A stretch of DNA of 64,000 nt from Solenopsis invicta (taxonomy: Eukaryota > Arthropoda > Insecta > Hymenoptera > Formicidae). The stretch is taken from the NCBI RefSeq assembly GCF_016802725.1, contig NC_052667.1:14723346-14787345 (forward strand). The letters run 5' to 3'. Position 1 is the first letter of the stretch, and each line of letters opens with the position of its first letter. The position numbers and the translations under genes are program-made. Under the pieces are notes generated by a model. The model saw only the letters and a list, made by a program, of their open reading frames with translations, was not told where the DNA came from and made no database searches. Positions 21,608 to 32,589 of the stretch are shown here, one piece after another.

Positions 21608-22200
21608 TGTTGTGCCCAGTGGTGGCTCCAGACACATCGGTAGATACATCGGGATCATTTACGACGCCTTAGGGGTTAGGACTCTGAGAAAGGGCCGCTT
21701 GGTAGTCGAAGATAAAGCACTTGCTGTTCCAACGTTATTATAATGTATATTTTCGTCTAATGTTCCCGGTTACACTTGCTCAGTGTTGAGACTTGTTACT
21801 CGTACTCTTTCTTGTCGGACGGCCCGGTATATATAGGTTGACTGTTATCTCCGGATTGTGTTACAAGCTCGACGTGTAAGTCATTCACGGCGAGTAACAC
21901 ACTGGACAGCTGTTGGTTAGACTCTTCCGTCGCTTTCCGATTTTGTCGCGATATTTATACAGAAATCTGTTGTTTGGTTCGGCCAATCCTGTTCCTGCAG
22001 CATGCAGCTCCCACGCTTAGCCAAAATCCGGAAAGCGACTCAGCAGTAGCTGGCGCAGCGCGATGGTATTTTGGGCCGGAAGCCCGACAGACCATCAGCG
22101 TCTTTCGATTCTTTCGCGTATGCGGAATTCGAATCCGCTGCATAGCAATAGGAATCTTAATTTCCTCTTATTAACATAGTTGTACTGAGTACGCTCTTCC
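21608..22200 (-). mobile_element. 3' LTR of the errantivirus-like element
   Basis: Starts TGTTGTGCCC at the outer edge. A TATATA box (about 21830-21841) is in an acceptable place for minus-strand transcription. The segment 21960-22195 matches the outer LTR at 28420-28655, including GCAGCATGCAGCTCCCACGC. To its right 22186-22200 is pyrimidine-rich, which on the minus strand reads GGAGGAAGAGCG, a plausible polypurine tract. Confidence 0.7.
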
Positions 22201-22370
22201 TCCGCTGGGAAAGAAAAACAAGGGAAAAGAGTATTTCGCATGTAACACCCTTTCCCTCGCCGGGAAAGAAAATGGAGACACGTAGTTTCCTATAACTATT
22301 TGTTTTTTATAATATGTAAAATATATTAGATTGGTTTAATATTTTAAATTGTTAAGTATGTATAGAAATG

Positions 22371-24000
22371 TTAGAAACGCGTACTTTCTGTGCGTTTCAG
22401 AATTGATCTTGGTAATGTATTATAATGCTTGTCTTCGTATTCTAATGCTTCCTTCTTTTTGCTCCGTTTCTTTTTTACAGTGTATAATATTACCCCTATT
22501 GCAACTACTACGATTATTAACATAGTAACACTGCTTGTTTCCATAAGGTAAATAAAAGTTTTTGATTGAAAATACGGAATGTCAAAACCCTCATTTAGTT
22601 TTTCTAATTTTGTTTCTAAATTTTGGGTGGTCTTCAACTATTTTTTTTATTTTTATTTGAGATATGTTCATTTTTTCATGTGTCATTCTTTTTGGTAATG
22701 AAATATTATAATCTGGCATGTATACCTCAATTTTTGTCTCGTTTAATATTTTTGGTGATTGCAGTGTTATCTCGTGTGTTATTAATTTGCAATTATTTTT
22801 TAATGTAACTTTGCCTGTATTTTCAATCGTTTTTTATTTTCCCGTCTTTACATTGAATGACTATTGATTTTTTTCTTGTTGCTGAGTACAACCATGAATG
22901 CGGATTACCTAATGATATCCAAATCGTATTATTAGAAGTTACGTATTTTATTCCGCAATTATTGCTTTGTATTTTATTTTCCACGTATATCTCTATCTCA
23001 CATGTTGAATTCGTATTTATGCGTTATATTGAGAAGATTTCTTTGCATAAGTATTTTCTATTTATATTTTTACATGTATTTAAATTGTTTTGCAAGAGTG
23101 TGATATACGTGCTCTTTTCTGTGCTAATTGCTATTACCGGATTTCTTATTTTAATAATAGCAAATTGGTTTTCGTTTCTTGGATAGGCATATTAAACGCG
23201 ATTACGTTTAATATGCTATATTCCGTGTGTGAAATTAACGAAAATTTTAATGTCATAAATATTTTATCATTATTATAATATGCGTTTATTGTGGTAATTT
23301 TTTTGATCTCAAACCATTTATTTATATTAATTCAAAATAGGAAATAAAGCCCTTCCGGTAATTGCAATTTCGCTTCTTTTAAACTATTCATTATACTTGT
23401 TACCGGCGTTAATCATAGGTGTAGTATTCCTTGTTTTATTAATACTAAATAATCTGCTATATCTTTTGTGTCACGCTTTAAATTGCCTAATATTGCATTA
23501 ATTACTAAAAAGTGTTCGTGTATGTTGTTTTGTCTGTCGTTGAATTTTAATTGTTGTCTTAAGTTTTTTGTTACATTTCCGAGAAGGTCTTCATTTTTTT
23601 GTATTGTCTCCTCGCTTTTATCTATGTGGACTATTGTTTCTTGCAGTATCTTAATTTGGTTTTTTGTCACGTGTTGTATTGTCTGTTGTTCGTTCTGTAG
23701 TAAAGTTAATTGTTCATCAATTAGTTTTTCATCATTCACGTCTATCGTACCAAATAGGGATTTTGCGATGGTTCCTATTCCGTCAATAATACCTCTTTTT
23801 TCTATTCGTGATGGTTGATACATCATTTTTATTTTTTCCATATTTTTATTTACTTTTTCGTAATCTCTTTTTGCTATTTCATAGAAGTTATCGAATGTTT
23901 CTTTAAGCGTAAATGCACATGTTTTTAGTTTTTTGCATGTAATCTTGTAATTGCTCTTGTCGTTTTATTAGTGTGGTAAAGTTTATTTCTATAACTATTT
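22371..24000 (-). pseudogene. env: Envelope fusion (F-like) protein, broken
   Basis: This is an env related to the baculovirus F-type fusion proteins that errantiviruses acquired; such proteins mediate membrane fusion at the cell surface. The segment 23841-23413 shows an RIEKR furin-like site followed by a hydrophobic glycine-containing fusion peptide and a long heptad-rich helix. The segment 22637-22371 has a single membrane span (LIIVVVAIGVILYTV) and a basic cytoplasmic tail. An upstream cysteine-containing part is readable to about 24000. Between 22640 and 23413 the frame is interrupted repeatedly, so it is a dead copy. The plus-strand open frames 22857-23186 and 23468-23818 are antisense shadows. 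Confidence 0.8.
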
Positions 24001-24669
24001 TCTATGTTGATTCTAATGGGTGTAATTCTTCTAATTTTTCATAATATATCCCTGGATGGTGGGTAAATTCTTTTACTTTGTACGGCTCGTCGCTTGCTGA
24101 TTCTTTTGCTTCTTCTGATAATATGGAGTTTAGTTTCGCTCCCTCCATGCTGGTCCATATGGTATATAACCTTTAATCATCCGGTTACACATTATCGTAT
24201 TTTATTCAGCAAATTTCCTTCTTGGCACTGGCTGTGCCATTTTATGTTTTACTCGATTTGTCAGTCTTCTTGTCACCATCGTTGAGTTTTTCGTAAGAAT
24301 GTCTTTTTGTTTGCTGTACATCGAGGCGATTGTGCAGGTTGTGAAAAATTTTCCCATTAATATTTAAGATAGGTTCACGCTTCCTGGTAAATTCTACAAG
24401 AAACCATTGGAATCCGATGAGGTTCCTGGTGTGCTTCTGGAAGTCAGAACCGGAAGTTCTCTCGGACGATGATTAGTCATCCGATGATAATTGTTCTCTG
24501 CATTCTATGGAGAAAATATTATTAAATGACTTCGGTTTTGGAGGTGCTTCTCCTGACAGATCCTGGAGAGGTTCTGGTGAATTTCTCTGAAGTCTCTGAA
24601 CTCTCTCTTTCTCTCTTCGACTATCAGGTTCTTTTACCTGGTGTCGCTTTCTTCTGATAATTTTTTATT

Positions 24670-25143
24670 TTGCTGGTTCAGCTTTTGATTATCTTTTCTC
24701 TCTGCGACTTCTATTCTTTATTTCTTCTCAGTCTCTTCTTGACTGTTTGTTGCGTTGTAACGGTTTTAAATATGTTTTTCTTAGTGCTCGATTTCCCGGA
24801 GATGGATGAGTCGGCGACTACTGGGGATTTTGGTGACGATCTCGATGTTGACCCCGAGTTGCTCGAGATGCATTTTGGGGCTGGCGAAATGATTCCTCTC
24901 GTTGCTGTCGATGCTGATATTGAAGAGATCGAAGATGAGAACAATCCGTGGCTCGGGATAATTGTGCCCGAGAATGTAGATGCCGTACTCAAAGAAATGA
25001 ATGTCTCTGATGATAAGTTCGAGGGGGCGGGTCGATCTTTTGATTTCCTCTATTTTTTGTATATAATGATGAGGGAGAGTAAGAGAAGTAGGATGATTAG
25101 GTTTGATAGTTGTAGTGTTAGTAGTAGTTGTAGTTTTTTATAG
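24670..25143 (+). CDS. Unrecognised acidic open frame antisense to the LTR element
   Basis: An uninterrupted 157-codon frame on the plus strand, lying where the minus-strand element has no recognisable pol. The likely start is the internal ATG at 24802 (MDESATTGDFGDDLDVDPELL), preceded by a purine-rich context; the upstream part is hydrophobic low-complexity. From there it is markedly acidic, with IEEIEDENNPWLGIIVPENV and VLKEMNVSDDKFEG, then a Phe/Tyr-rich tail. Local GC content is higher than the flanks. I do not recognise the family. It may be an inserted gene fragment, an exon within intron 1, or a chance frame; the serine-rich minus-strand frame over the same bases is less protein-like. 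Confidence 0.35.
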   Translation: MLVQLLIIFSLCDFYSLFLLSLFLTVCCVVTVLNMFFLVLDFPEMDESATTGDFGDDLDVDPELLEMHFGAGEMIPLVAVDADIEEIEDENNPWLGIIVPENVDAVLKEMNVSDDKFEGAGRSFDFLYFLYIMMRESKRSRMIRFDSCSVSSSCSFL

Positions 25144-25530
25144 TTGTAGTTTTTTAAACTGTAGTGTAGTTTAGTGTTTCTTGACTGTCTTGAGTGTTTC
25201 TCAGGGATTACTTCACTTGGAATTATTGGATTACGGTTTTTCATAGTGAGTTTATTAATTTTTTATTTTATTTTATATTTTATCTCTTTCATTCCTTATT
25301 TCTAATACTTTTGCTTTGTTCCGTCTTCTATTCTCTTTTGTTTTATGTAATTGTGTATAATTGTACATATTTGTATATATGTATATATGTATATAGTTGT
25401 ATATATAATTATATAATGTTTTCCCTTTTTCCCTTATTATTATTATCATTTGTCTAATATTTTATTCCGCGTCTATAGTTTTATATTTTTCGCGTATATA
25501 TATTTATCTATTTTCTTTGCTCGCGTTGCG

Positions 25531-25782
25531 TTAATGTTCGATAAATAATTTTAATCTATTTGCGTGTACGCGTATTTCTTTTTGGCCTTTTTTTATCGTG
25601 AGGTTTACGTCACTGTGTTTCTTGATCACAGTGTACGGCCTTATCCACTGAGACTCACGTATCTTCGGTCTTCTTCTTCGTAAGGTTTCATCGAATAGTA
25701 GTACTTGATCTCCTATTCTAAATTTTTCCTCATTAGCTTTCTCGTTAAAGTGGATTTTTGCCTTTTGTTTTTTGTTTGTCAT
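25531..25782 (-). pseudogene. pol: Integrase C-terminal domain of the env-bearing element
   Basis: Minus-strand 83 codons: KANEEKFRIGDQVLLFDE then ESQWIRPYTVIKKHSDVN and IRVHANRLKLFIEH. This is the small beta-barrel and GPY/F-like tail of Ty3-type integrases. The catalytic core upstream (right) is absent. A further short frame at 26022-25825 has no recognised domain and is probably another pol remnant. Confidence 0.75.
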
Positions 25783-26102
25783 TTTATCATCTGATTGAGA
25801 ATTTCTGTCGTTTACCCTTGACTTTTATATTTTTATAAGTTCTTTTAATTTCTCCTTCTCTCCTTCCGTGTATTTCTTTGACAAGTATCTTGTCTCTTTA
25901 TTTATTTTATCCTTTTCTCCAATATTATTTATTGTTTGCTCCATTGCACTGTTGTTCGTTATTTTTTCTATATTCACTTGTGGTGCTTGGATTTCTTTCT
26001 TCGTAGTATTTAACGTACTCACGGGGCACGTGAATTTATTAGGTTTGACCAGATAGTATCACATATAAACTCCTGGTCTTATTTTTTTCTGTTTTTGTTA
26101 TT

Positions 26103-26552
26103 CTATTTTATTTTGATTTGCGCAATAGTTTCTCTTTGTGGTTCTAAATATGGGAATAATTTAAAGCTTGTTTTCCTCACGGTTATTTTTCTCAATCTAT
26201 AATCGCATATCATATTATTTTCTCTGGCAAAGTCGACTGCGAGTATTGTATCATACTCTAAAGGTTCGTCATCTCTTATTACATATACTGGGTGGCTTAT
26301 TTTTCCGTCTTGTACGTACACATATATGTACGTTTTTCCAAGCGTAGTAATCAAATGGCCTGTTATCCCAGTTAGTTTAATCTTTTCTTCTTCTATCAAG
26401 GTTTCATCTCTTAGTGTTTTAAGTTTTACAATAGAGATGGTTGTTCCTGTGTCAAACAGAAACGTGATTCGGTTTTTCTGTTCCTCTTTTACGGGCAAAG
26501 TTATCATGTCTAGCCCGGTATCTTTTCTCGGCGCGTGTCGCACGTACGTCAT
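26103..26552 (-). pseudogene. pol: Aspartic protease of the env-bearing element
   Basis: Minus-strand 149 codons with ITFLFDTGTTISIVKLKTL (D-T/S-G active-site motif, here DTG), then ITGHLITTLGKTYIYVYV and YDTILAVDFARENN (the hydrophobic-hydrophobic-D/G block). This retropepsin would cleave the Gag-Pol polyprotein. The frame is open through the domain and stops where reverse transcriptase should begin; that part is deleted. Confidence 0.8.
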
Positions 26553-26689
26553 TCGATACGATGCGACAGAGCGTGTTGCCTTCTTATTTACCTTTTTTTC
26601 TCTTCTTCGTCTTTGCTGCTCCGCGCGTCCAAGCTTTTTATAGCTTGTTTTTTCTCTGGCCTTTCTTTGGCCTTGGCGTATTTATCTCT

Positions 26690-28010
26690 TCGATAATTTT
26701 TCGCCTCTTTATTTAGTCACTAACATTCTTGGCGAATATGGCCCTTTTTCTTACAATTATTGCAGAATTTTTCATACGTGTTTATGTGAGCACAACCTTC
26801 AGGCTTTGGTAGTGTGAAACGGTTTGCGTAATGACTACTACGGCAATTTTACCCGTAGTGTCCCGTTTTTCCACATTTCTTACAATGCGGTACCCTATGG
26901 GAAGGGGACCATTTTTGGGTTCTGTCCTGTTCCATTTTTGGTATGTCGGACTTCAATAATTTGCTCTCTTTATTTTCTCTTCCGCAGTGGCACCCGTTAT
27001 TGCCGCTGCGTTGAGTTCGCGTACGAGGAGTTTAATATTCTCGCGCAGCCCCGTTTTGGTAATTATGCAGAGCTTGTTCCTTTATGCTTTCTAGAATGGC
27101 TTGCTGTTGTGCCTGGGTATGCTCCTTGCCCTCTTCTATTGATTCATATAAGTCGTTTGTCAAGATTTCCACTCGGCGACCAAAATCTTGCGCGCTTTTA
27201 TTATATTTCTGTTTTGAGGAATTAAACTCTAATTGCAAGTGTCCAGTATTCCGCTTTCCTAGGTATTCTCTTTCTAATTCTCTCTTTAATTGTTCGTAAT
27301 TCTGGATGTCTCGTGTTTGAAAGTTTGTCATAGCCTTTCCATGAATTTTTGTACAAAGTACTGCCTCGAGTAGTGCGTGTTCTTCCGCAGGATGTACGTT
27401 TTTCATCGCAAAAGAACTTGCGTTTAAGAATTCTTTTACATAGTTCCTAGATGTCCCATCTATATCAGGGATTATATTACAAGCATCCTTTACTGTGAGA
27501 AAGCTGACAGTTGATCCTCTTTGATTTCTGATATTATGCATTGATCGTCCGTACGAAAGATTGAGTGCATGATTGTGGAAGTTTACCGATTCTCGCGTCG
27601 GTTCCTTAGGCGGAGCTTCTAATTCTGGCGCATTTCCTGTGAGCAATACACGCAGTTCTCTTATTTCGCGCAATAATTCATGCATTAGGTAATTTTCCGT
27701 TAAGAGCAAATGGTAATTTGTTCTTTAAGTTACTTTGGACTCAATGTATCGTTGAATTGTATTTTGGAGATTTTGCGTTTCAATTGCTGCTACATCGGCA
27801 GCTAGATTTCTCAATGTTCCAACGGGAGTGTGCCGTTATGGCGTCGGTCAGTTGCGGCAAGGTACCGGCTTGTCCGTCTATGTTTAATAGACTAAAATCG
27901 TTCAAATCTATCGGGAATTTTTTATTTATTATGACGAAGTCTGTGTTGTTTATCTTGCTCGCCGTTTTGTTTAATACTCTATTAACTGCGAATATCTTCT
28001 AACGCGGTTC
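26690..28010 (-). pseudogene. gag: Gag of the env-bearing element, frameshifted
   Basis: The segment 27709-27032 (minus) is a 225-codon piece with FLNASSFAMKNVHPAEEH, VLCTKIHGKAM and FNSSKQKYNKSAQDFGRRVE, as in the capsid region of Ty3/errantivirus Gag. Upstream, 28000-27720 continues in other frames. Downstream, about 26900-26740 encodes two CCHC knuckles, CKKCGKTGHYG-stop-NC and CNNCKKKGHIRQEC, the first carrying an in-frame stop. Gag packages the RNA. Several frameshifts and stops make it non-functional. Confidence 0.78.
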
Positions 28011-28419
28011 CCTCGATTTCTATTGAGGACAATGAAGAATCTGACCTAACGTTGTTTGTATTTTTGTCGCTATGTGCCCCTTCAGGAATGCGTCTCCTTC
28101 TGGGCATTTACAAAAGAATTTTCTAACTTACAACAGAATCACCGTGATCGCTTGTATGTTGTCGAGTTGCGCTGCTTATTTGCTTCTCCTCAGCTGGCTC
28201 GGCTTGCAACGCGCTGGGTGTTAAGGTAGTTCGGTGAACCTGATGTCTCATTCTTGTTGACATTTCCTGTGGTCCTAGGTCCTCTGCTTCTTGTTGTGGT
28301 CTCGCAGGTGTTGTCTCCGTTGTTGGGCGTGCTGCTTCCTGGAGCTTCAGCTTGGTTGTCGTCGTCACGATTTGCGGATGCACCGTCTTCTTAAGCGTGA
28401 TCCCACCGCTACCATCAAA
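28011..28419 (-). other. Leader-like stretch between gag and LTR, unexplained
   Basis: By position this should be the R-U5 part of the 5' LTR, primer-binding site and leader, yet it shows no match to the corresponding part of the left LTR (21608-21955). It holds a 105-codon minus-strand frame (28440-28123) rich in Gln, Thr and Glu, without a recognised domain. Confidence 0.45.
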
Positions 28420-28665
28420 TTTGCTGTTTGGTTTGGCCAATCGTGTTCCTGCAGCATGCAGCTCCCACGCTTAGCCGAAATCCGAATACCGGCAACTCAG
28501 CAGTAGCTGGCGCAGCGCGATGGTATTTTGGGCCAGAAGCCCGACAGACCACCAGCGTCTTTCAATTCTTTCGCGTATGCGAAATTCAAATCCGCTGCAT
28601 AGCAATAGGAATCTTAATTTCCTGTTGCTATGCGCGTTATTAATGTAGTTGTACTTGGTACAACA
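28420..28665 (-). mobile_element. 5' LTR (outer part) of the errantivirus-like element
   Basis: It matches 21960-22195 with about 90 percent identity by eye and ends in GGTACAACA followed by the GAGGG duplication. Only the outer, U3-like half is recognisable. Confidence 0.75.
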
Positions 28666-28670
28666 GAGGG

Positions 28671-30070
28671 CTTTATTGTACATATGTAGACAAGTAAAAA
28701 AATATTTTTTAATTTTCTTTTATGCACAAAATAGCCGCGTATTGGCTTATTTACGAAATCGTCTTTTCTTAGAGATAAATTTTTGTGTGCAAGTTTTCTG
28801 CGACATGGTTTATGCTAGAACCAAACAACAAAAATTTACATTATCTACATATTCAAAACTAATGAAGTACGTAGGGATTTTTTTAAATACTAATTTTTGT
28901 CGAAATGGTAGCTTTTTATTGAAAAAGTGCATTTTTCACCCAAAAATTTGTTTAAAAAATATTGATTGCAAAAAAGAGTTTTCAACATTTCAGATTGCAA
29001 AAAGGTTTTCAACATTTCGCAAAAAACCTACGTACCTCACTATAAAATAGTTACAATAAGATTGTGTTAAAATTTCAAGTTAATCAGATAAAAATTGTAA
29101 GAGTGACGTTGCACACAAATTTGAAAAACTGTGTTTTGAGGAAAACGATTTTAAAGTTGGTAACTATTTTTTCCGACGCGCCGCGCATTCGATTTTTGGC
29201 AATAATAATAAGTAGTGCCCACCATGAGATTTAAGACTTGCATAATTTTCATTAGATTATTATAGCTATCATTATACTAGCAAACAGCCAAGTTTGTTGC
29301 ATAAACACAAAAAAACTCATGGCGTCACATAAATACAGAAACCGACGCTTCCAAAACTATTTTCTGATTTAGTACAAGTAATAATATTTATATTATGTTA
29401 GTCAAAGGTTTATTTTTGATGCATAAATAGGCGCATATACCTACGGATCATGGAGAAACTCCGAATCGCCTACAGCTGCTCGGTAGGCGCATAGAGACAA
29501 TTCATGTAATCAGCTCATACACTGTAATACAATTTGAATTTGTTCTAGAACTACTTGCATCATATTTTTATAAGTATAAACTAATGATTTAAGCAAAAAA
29601 AGAAAAATCAATTTTTTCAAACCTCAAGGGTGGCGTTACCTCTTAAAAACATTTCTGTTGCAACATTTCATGTACAGAATCCTCTCAAAAATATTGCATA
29701 TAAAATATGAAAGGTCAAAACTTTTTCAAAAGCCCTCTGCAGCAATTGATGCTGTATGGGTATAACTGTTCATTTAGATAAGAAATATAAATTAAATAAT
29801 TTATCAATTCGTTTGTTTTCTGTTTTTGAACTCCCTGAATTAACGTACACTTAAAATGAAATAGGTATATATTTGAAAGTTAGCGAAAGCAAGAAGAAAC
29901 GTTCCATACAGTCTAGTGCAAGAATAGAAAACAAGCCTATTGATTAACTAAAAAAATTTAATAGAAAGTTATGTAAATATTAAGTGCATGTTTCATTAAT
30001 GTGTTTTTGTTTTGTTTTTGAATTGCTATTCTATGTCCATAACATGTATCTACAACATTAATATTGCAAG
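28671..30070 (+). other. Right part of intron 1, no gene recognised
   Basis: AT-rich sequence up to the acceptor at 30069-30070. The open frame 28649-29050 spans the end of the LTR element and has low-complexity codons; I see no domain in it. No further transposon ends were recognised. Confidence 0.45.
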
Positions 30071-30205
30071 AAGAATGCACTGCAGTCAAATGTTATCAAT
30101 GTAATAGCAAGAAGGATGAAAACTGCTCTAGTAATAAAGTACATTTTAAGTATTTAAAATTGTGCCCATCAAGTCATTTTTATTGTCGTAAAGCCGTTTA
30201 TGTGT
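30071..30205 (+). CDS. Ly6/uPAR-like protein, exon 2
   Basis: The exon follows an AG (30069-30070) and ends before the donor GTAAGT (30206-30211). It encodes ECTAVKCYQCNSKKDENC, then a spacer and LCPSSHFYCRKAVYV. The LxCYxC-like start and spaced cysteines are the signature of the three-finger Ly6/uPAR fold. Insect members are mostly GPI-anchored neuronal or septate-junction proteins (for example quiver and crooked-type proteins). The phase at both ends fits exon 1 and exon 3. The polypyrimidine tract before the acceptor is weak, so a slightly different acceptor is possible, but the only nearby alternative (after 30073) breaks the frame. Confidence 0.78.
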
Positions 30206-30355
30206 GTAAGTAAATTCGACTATAATCACATGATATAGCTGATTAAATTCATAACGTATATCAAAGTACATCATTAATTCAGTAATAATTTATTATTGTT
30301 TAAGTTATATTTGACAATATTTGAGTTAAGTAATACTTAGACTTTATAATTCTAG

Positions 30356-30618
30356 ATTATTTTATGGATTCATTCAATGATTTAACAACGCGTGAATGCG
30401 CAAAATCACGAAATATCCAAAAGGAATGTTATCAAGGACGTTATACTCGAGACAGTTATCAACTTATCTGTGAATGCGTAGGTTACGGCTGCAATCCGTC
30501 TCAACAATGCTTACCCAACTTTGTTACCTACTTTCTGTGTACAATCTTTGTAATTGTCAATTATTTTATTACTATTCATAATGATTTATATTTATTAATC
30601 GAAAACATTTTAGCATAA
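30356..30618 (+). CDS. Ly6/uPAR-like protein, exon 3 (C-terminus)
   Basis: Acceptor TTCTAG ends at 30355. The exon completes the split Tyr codon and reads YYFMDSFNDLTTRECAKS, then RDSYQLICECVGYGCNPSQQC and a hydrophobic tail (FLCTIFVIVNYF) to a TAA at 30616-30618. The CxCxxxxCN ending is the diagnostic closing motif of Ly6 domains, and the hydrophobic tail is a probable GPI-attachment signal or membrane anchor. The intron before it is only 150 bp. The intact frame across three exons, despite 15 kb of transposons in intron 1, argues that the gene is functional. The closest family member cannot be named without a search. Confidence 0.82.
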
Positions 30619-32180
30619 TTTTATCAAAACTTTCTAAACACTCATTTAACCAATGCTAATATATTACAATGTTTCTTATAACTATGTTTCATGTGTACGT
30701 ATGGAATATTGTAATCAAATCATAATTATTTCATATTACTATTTGTATTTAAAGGATCAGTATTACTAAAGAAAATATTAAGAAGTAGACAGTAATATCA
30801 CTAGAAGAAATAATGATAAATTTATTAACCCAAAATAAGTATAACATGTTTGTTTAATGTTGTTTTAAAGGTTAAATTTAATTTTATAACCTAAACGCAG
30901 ATTAGATATATAATCGATCACCTAGGGTTTATAAAATTGAAGTCCTTACATGGTTAAAGGGATACTAAAGTTGTAAATTTATTGAGTAAACGACTTACAT
31001 GCATATAATTTATAACCCAGCAAACACCACTTTAGAGTTGTATAAATGTTAGTTGTAACTTTTCTTCACAAAATGTAATTATTATATAACACTCGTTATG
31101 TAACAGTTACATTGTTAAGTGAGAAATCACAACTAACATTTATACTGTAACTATATATTTGTTGGGAATACATCCGTACAATTTACAAAACATCAATACG
31201 TCACTACATACTTATACGGGCACCATTAATGCTGGTGCGTATACATCAATATTGCACACATGCAGATGCATAAATTTTTAAGTACTCTAATCTTTCATAT
31301 TAAATATCCAAGTCACAATCTAAGAATACAATATTGTTTTATTATGTAATCCATATCTCAGACCATTTTCGTTTTGTACACACTGCAAAAAAATTTTTGT
31401 ATGAAACAAATATTGTCACACGTTGACAACTGTAGATACACGTTGACTAACAATGAGTCATGAATGTCTTTTGTCATTCTTATTAAAACAAAATCTTTTA
31501 AAAGCACAGAAAAATACACTTTTGTGTGTAAGTATAGTAAGCACATGACTTATTATAATATTATTTAATATTAAATAATATTTGAGTGAATATAATAAAT
31601 TATAATATTAAATCATTTAAATTGAGATTATATTAAATAATACTTTTGAAATATTAATGCAAATATACATTTCTCTTAAAATGAAATAAAGTTTATGCAC
31701 AAAATAGATTATGTAAAATGTCATAACACACAAAAAATAGTTTAAAGCCATTTATTATTAATAATTTTATAATTTTAAGAAATGTTAATTTCTTCAAAAC
31801 TAATCTCAAAACTAAATAAATATTTTTATAATATTCCACAAATATTAAAAGTAATACATTAAAAATATTAAAGTGACCATATAACATTAACAAAATATTT
31901 CCATAATGTTAAAAAATATTAAAATAATGTTCTCGGAATATTCACAGTAAAAACTTTTTAAATATTTATTATTTTAATTTTTCATAACATTTTTATATAA
32001 AATATTCTAGAAATATTATGTGATTATATGGTATGTGCATATGTACAGTCGATCAATAAAAGGCTGCAACAGCTTGCAACACTTTTTTCCGATTATTTTC
32101 GGAATACGTTTCTTCGTTTTACTTTGTATAATTCATGTTTGTATTATTTTGACAGTTGTTTTAATCACTTACTATATACA
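30619..32180 (+). other. 3' flank of the Ly6-like gene, AT-rich
   Basis: The 3' UTR of the Ly6-like gene must lie in the first part; no single polyadenylation site can be chosen among many AATAAA-like strings. Apart from a short MITE at 31018-31170 nothing else was recognised. Small open frames at 31358-31893 (minus) look like AT-rich chance frames. Confidence 0.45.
31018..31170. mobile_element. Short MITE-like inverted repeat
   Basis: CCCAGCAAA (31016) and TTTGTTGGG (31162) form the ends. Inside, GTATAAATGTTAGTTGT is matched by ACAACTAACATTTATAC, and GTAATTATTATATAAC by a looser complement. About 150 bp, non-coding, moderately diverged. Confidence 0.6.
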
Positions 32181-32589
32181 GGGTGATTCAAAATAACTCG
32201 TTGTCCTTCAAGGGACGTATTTCTGGTCAAATTCTAAAAAGATTTTTTCTTTAGCAAAAATTTTGCAGACGCTTAGATTTTGAAATATAAGCCGATTAAG
32301 TTAGCGTATGACGGGTCGAATACAGATGGTACGCAAGGGCGGCGCAGTCACCGTTACGCTCGGATGTGTCATGAGGCGTCTGCTGCGCTCAGTTGATACA
32401 ACACACAAGAGTCTCACCCTTCTCTCCCTCCTCCCCCTCTCCCTCTCTTCCCCTCTCTCTCACCACCTTGGGTGTGTGTTTGAAAAAATCTTAAACATCC
32501 TAAAATGCACAACTAAAATAAATGTTTCGGCGTTTTTGTAATGATTTATCAATTTAGTGTAAATTAATTAATTGTTTATTTCATTACAG

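Larger units (their letters stand above)
21603..28670 (-). mobile_element. Errantivirus-like (env-bearing) LTR element, deleted
   Basis: The outer ends TGTTGTGCCC (21608) and GGTACAACA (28665) are inverted, and GAGGG flanks both sides (21603-21607, 28666-28670), a 5-bp duplication showing one insertion event. On the minus strand, from right to left: LTR, gag with two zinc knuckles, aspartic protease, a 320-bp gap where reverse transcriptase, RNase H and the integrase core should be, the integrase C-terminus, a stretch of unclear origin, env, LTR. About 230 bp of the two LTRs match (21960-22195 and 28420-28655). It lies wholly within intron 1 of the Ly6-like gene, antisense to it. It is not replication-competent. 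Confidence 0.85.

Noticed and set aside
22857..23186. Plus-strand hydrophobic frame of 109 codons resembling a membrane protein
   Set aside because: It is the antisense of the env pseudogene; AT-rich antisense reading gives Phe/Leu/Ile-rich frames by chance.
29990..30060. ATG at about 29999 with hydrophobic codons as the Ly6 signal-peptide exon
   Set aside because: The frame reaches a stop before the exon and has no donor site; the exon at 15013 has a better signal peptide, a consensus donor and the right phase.
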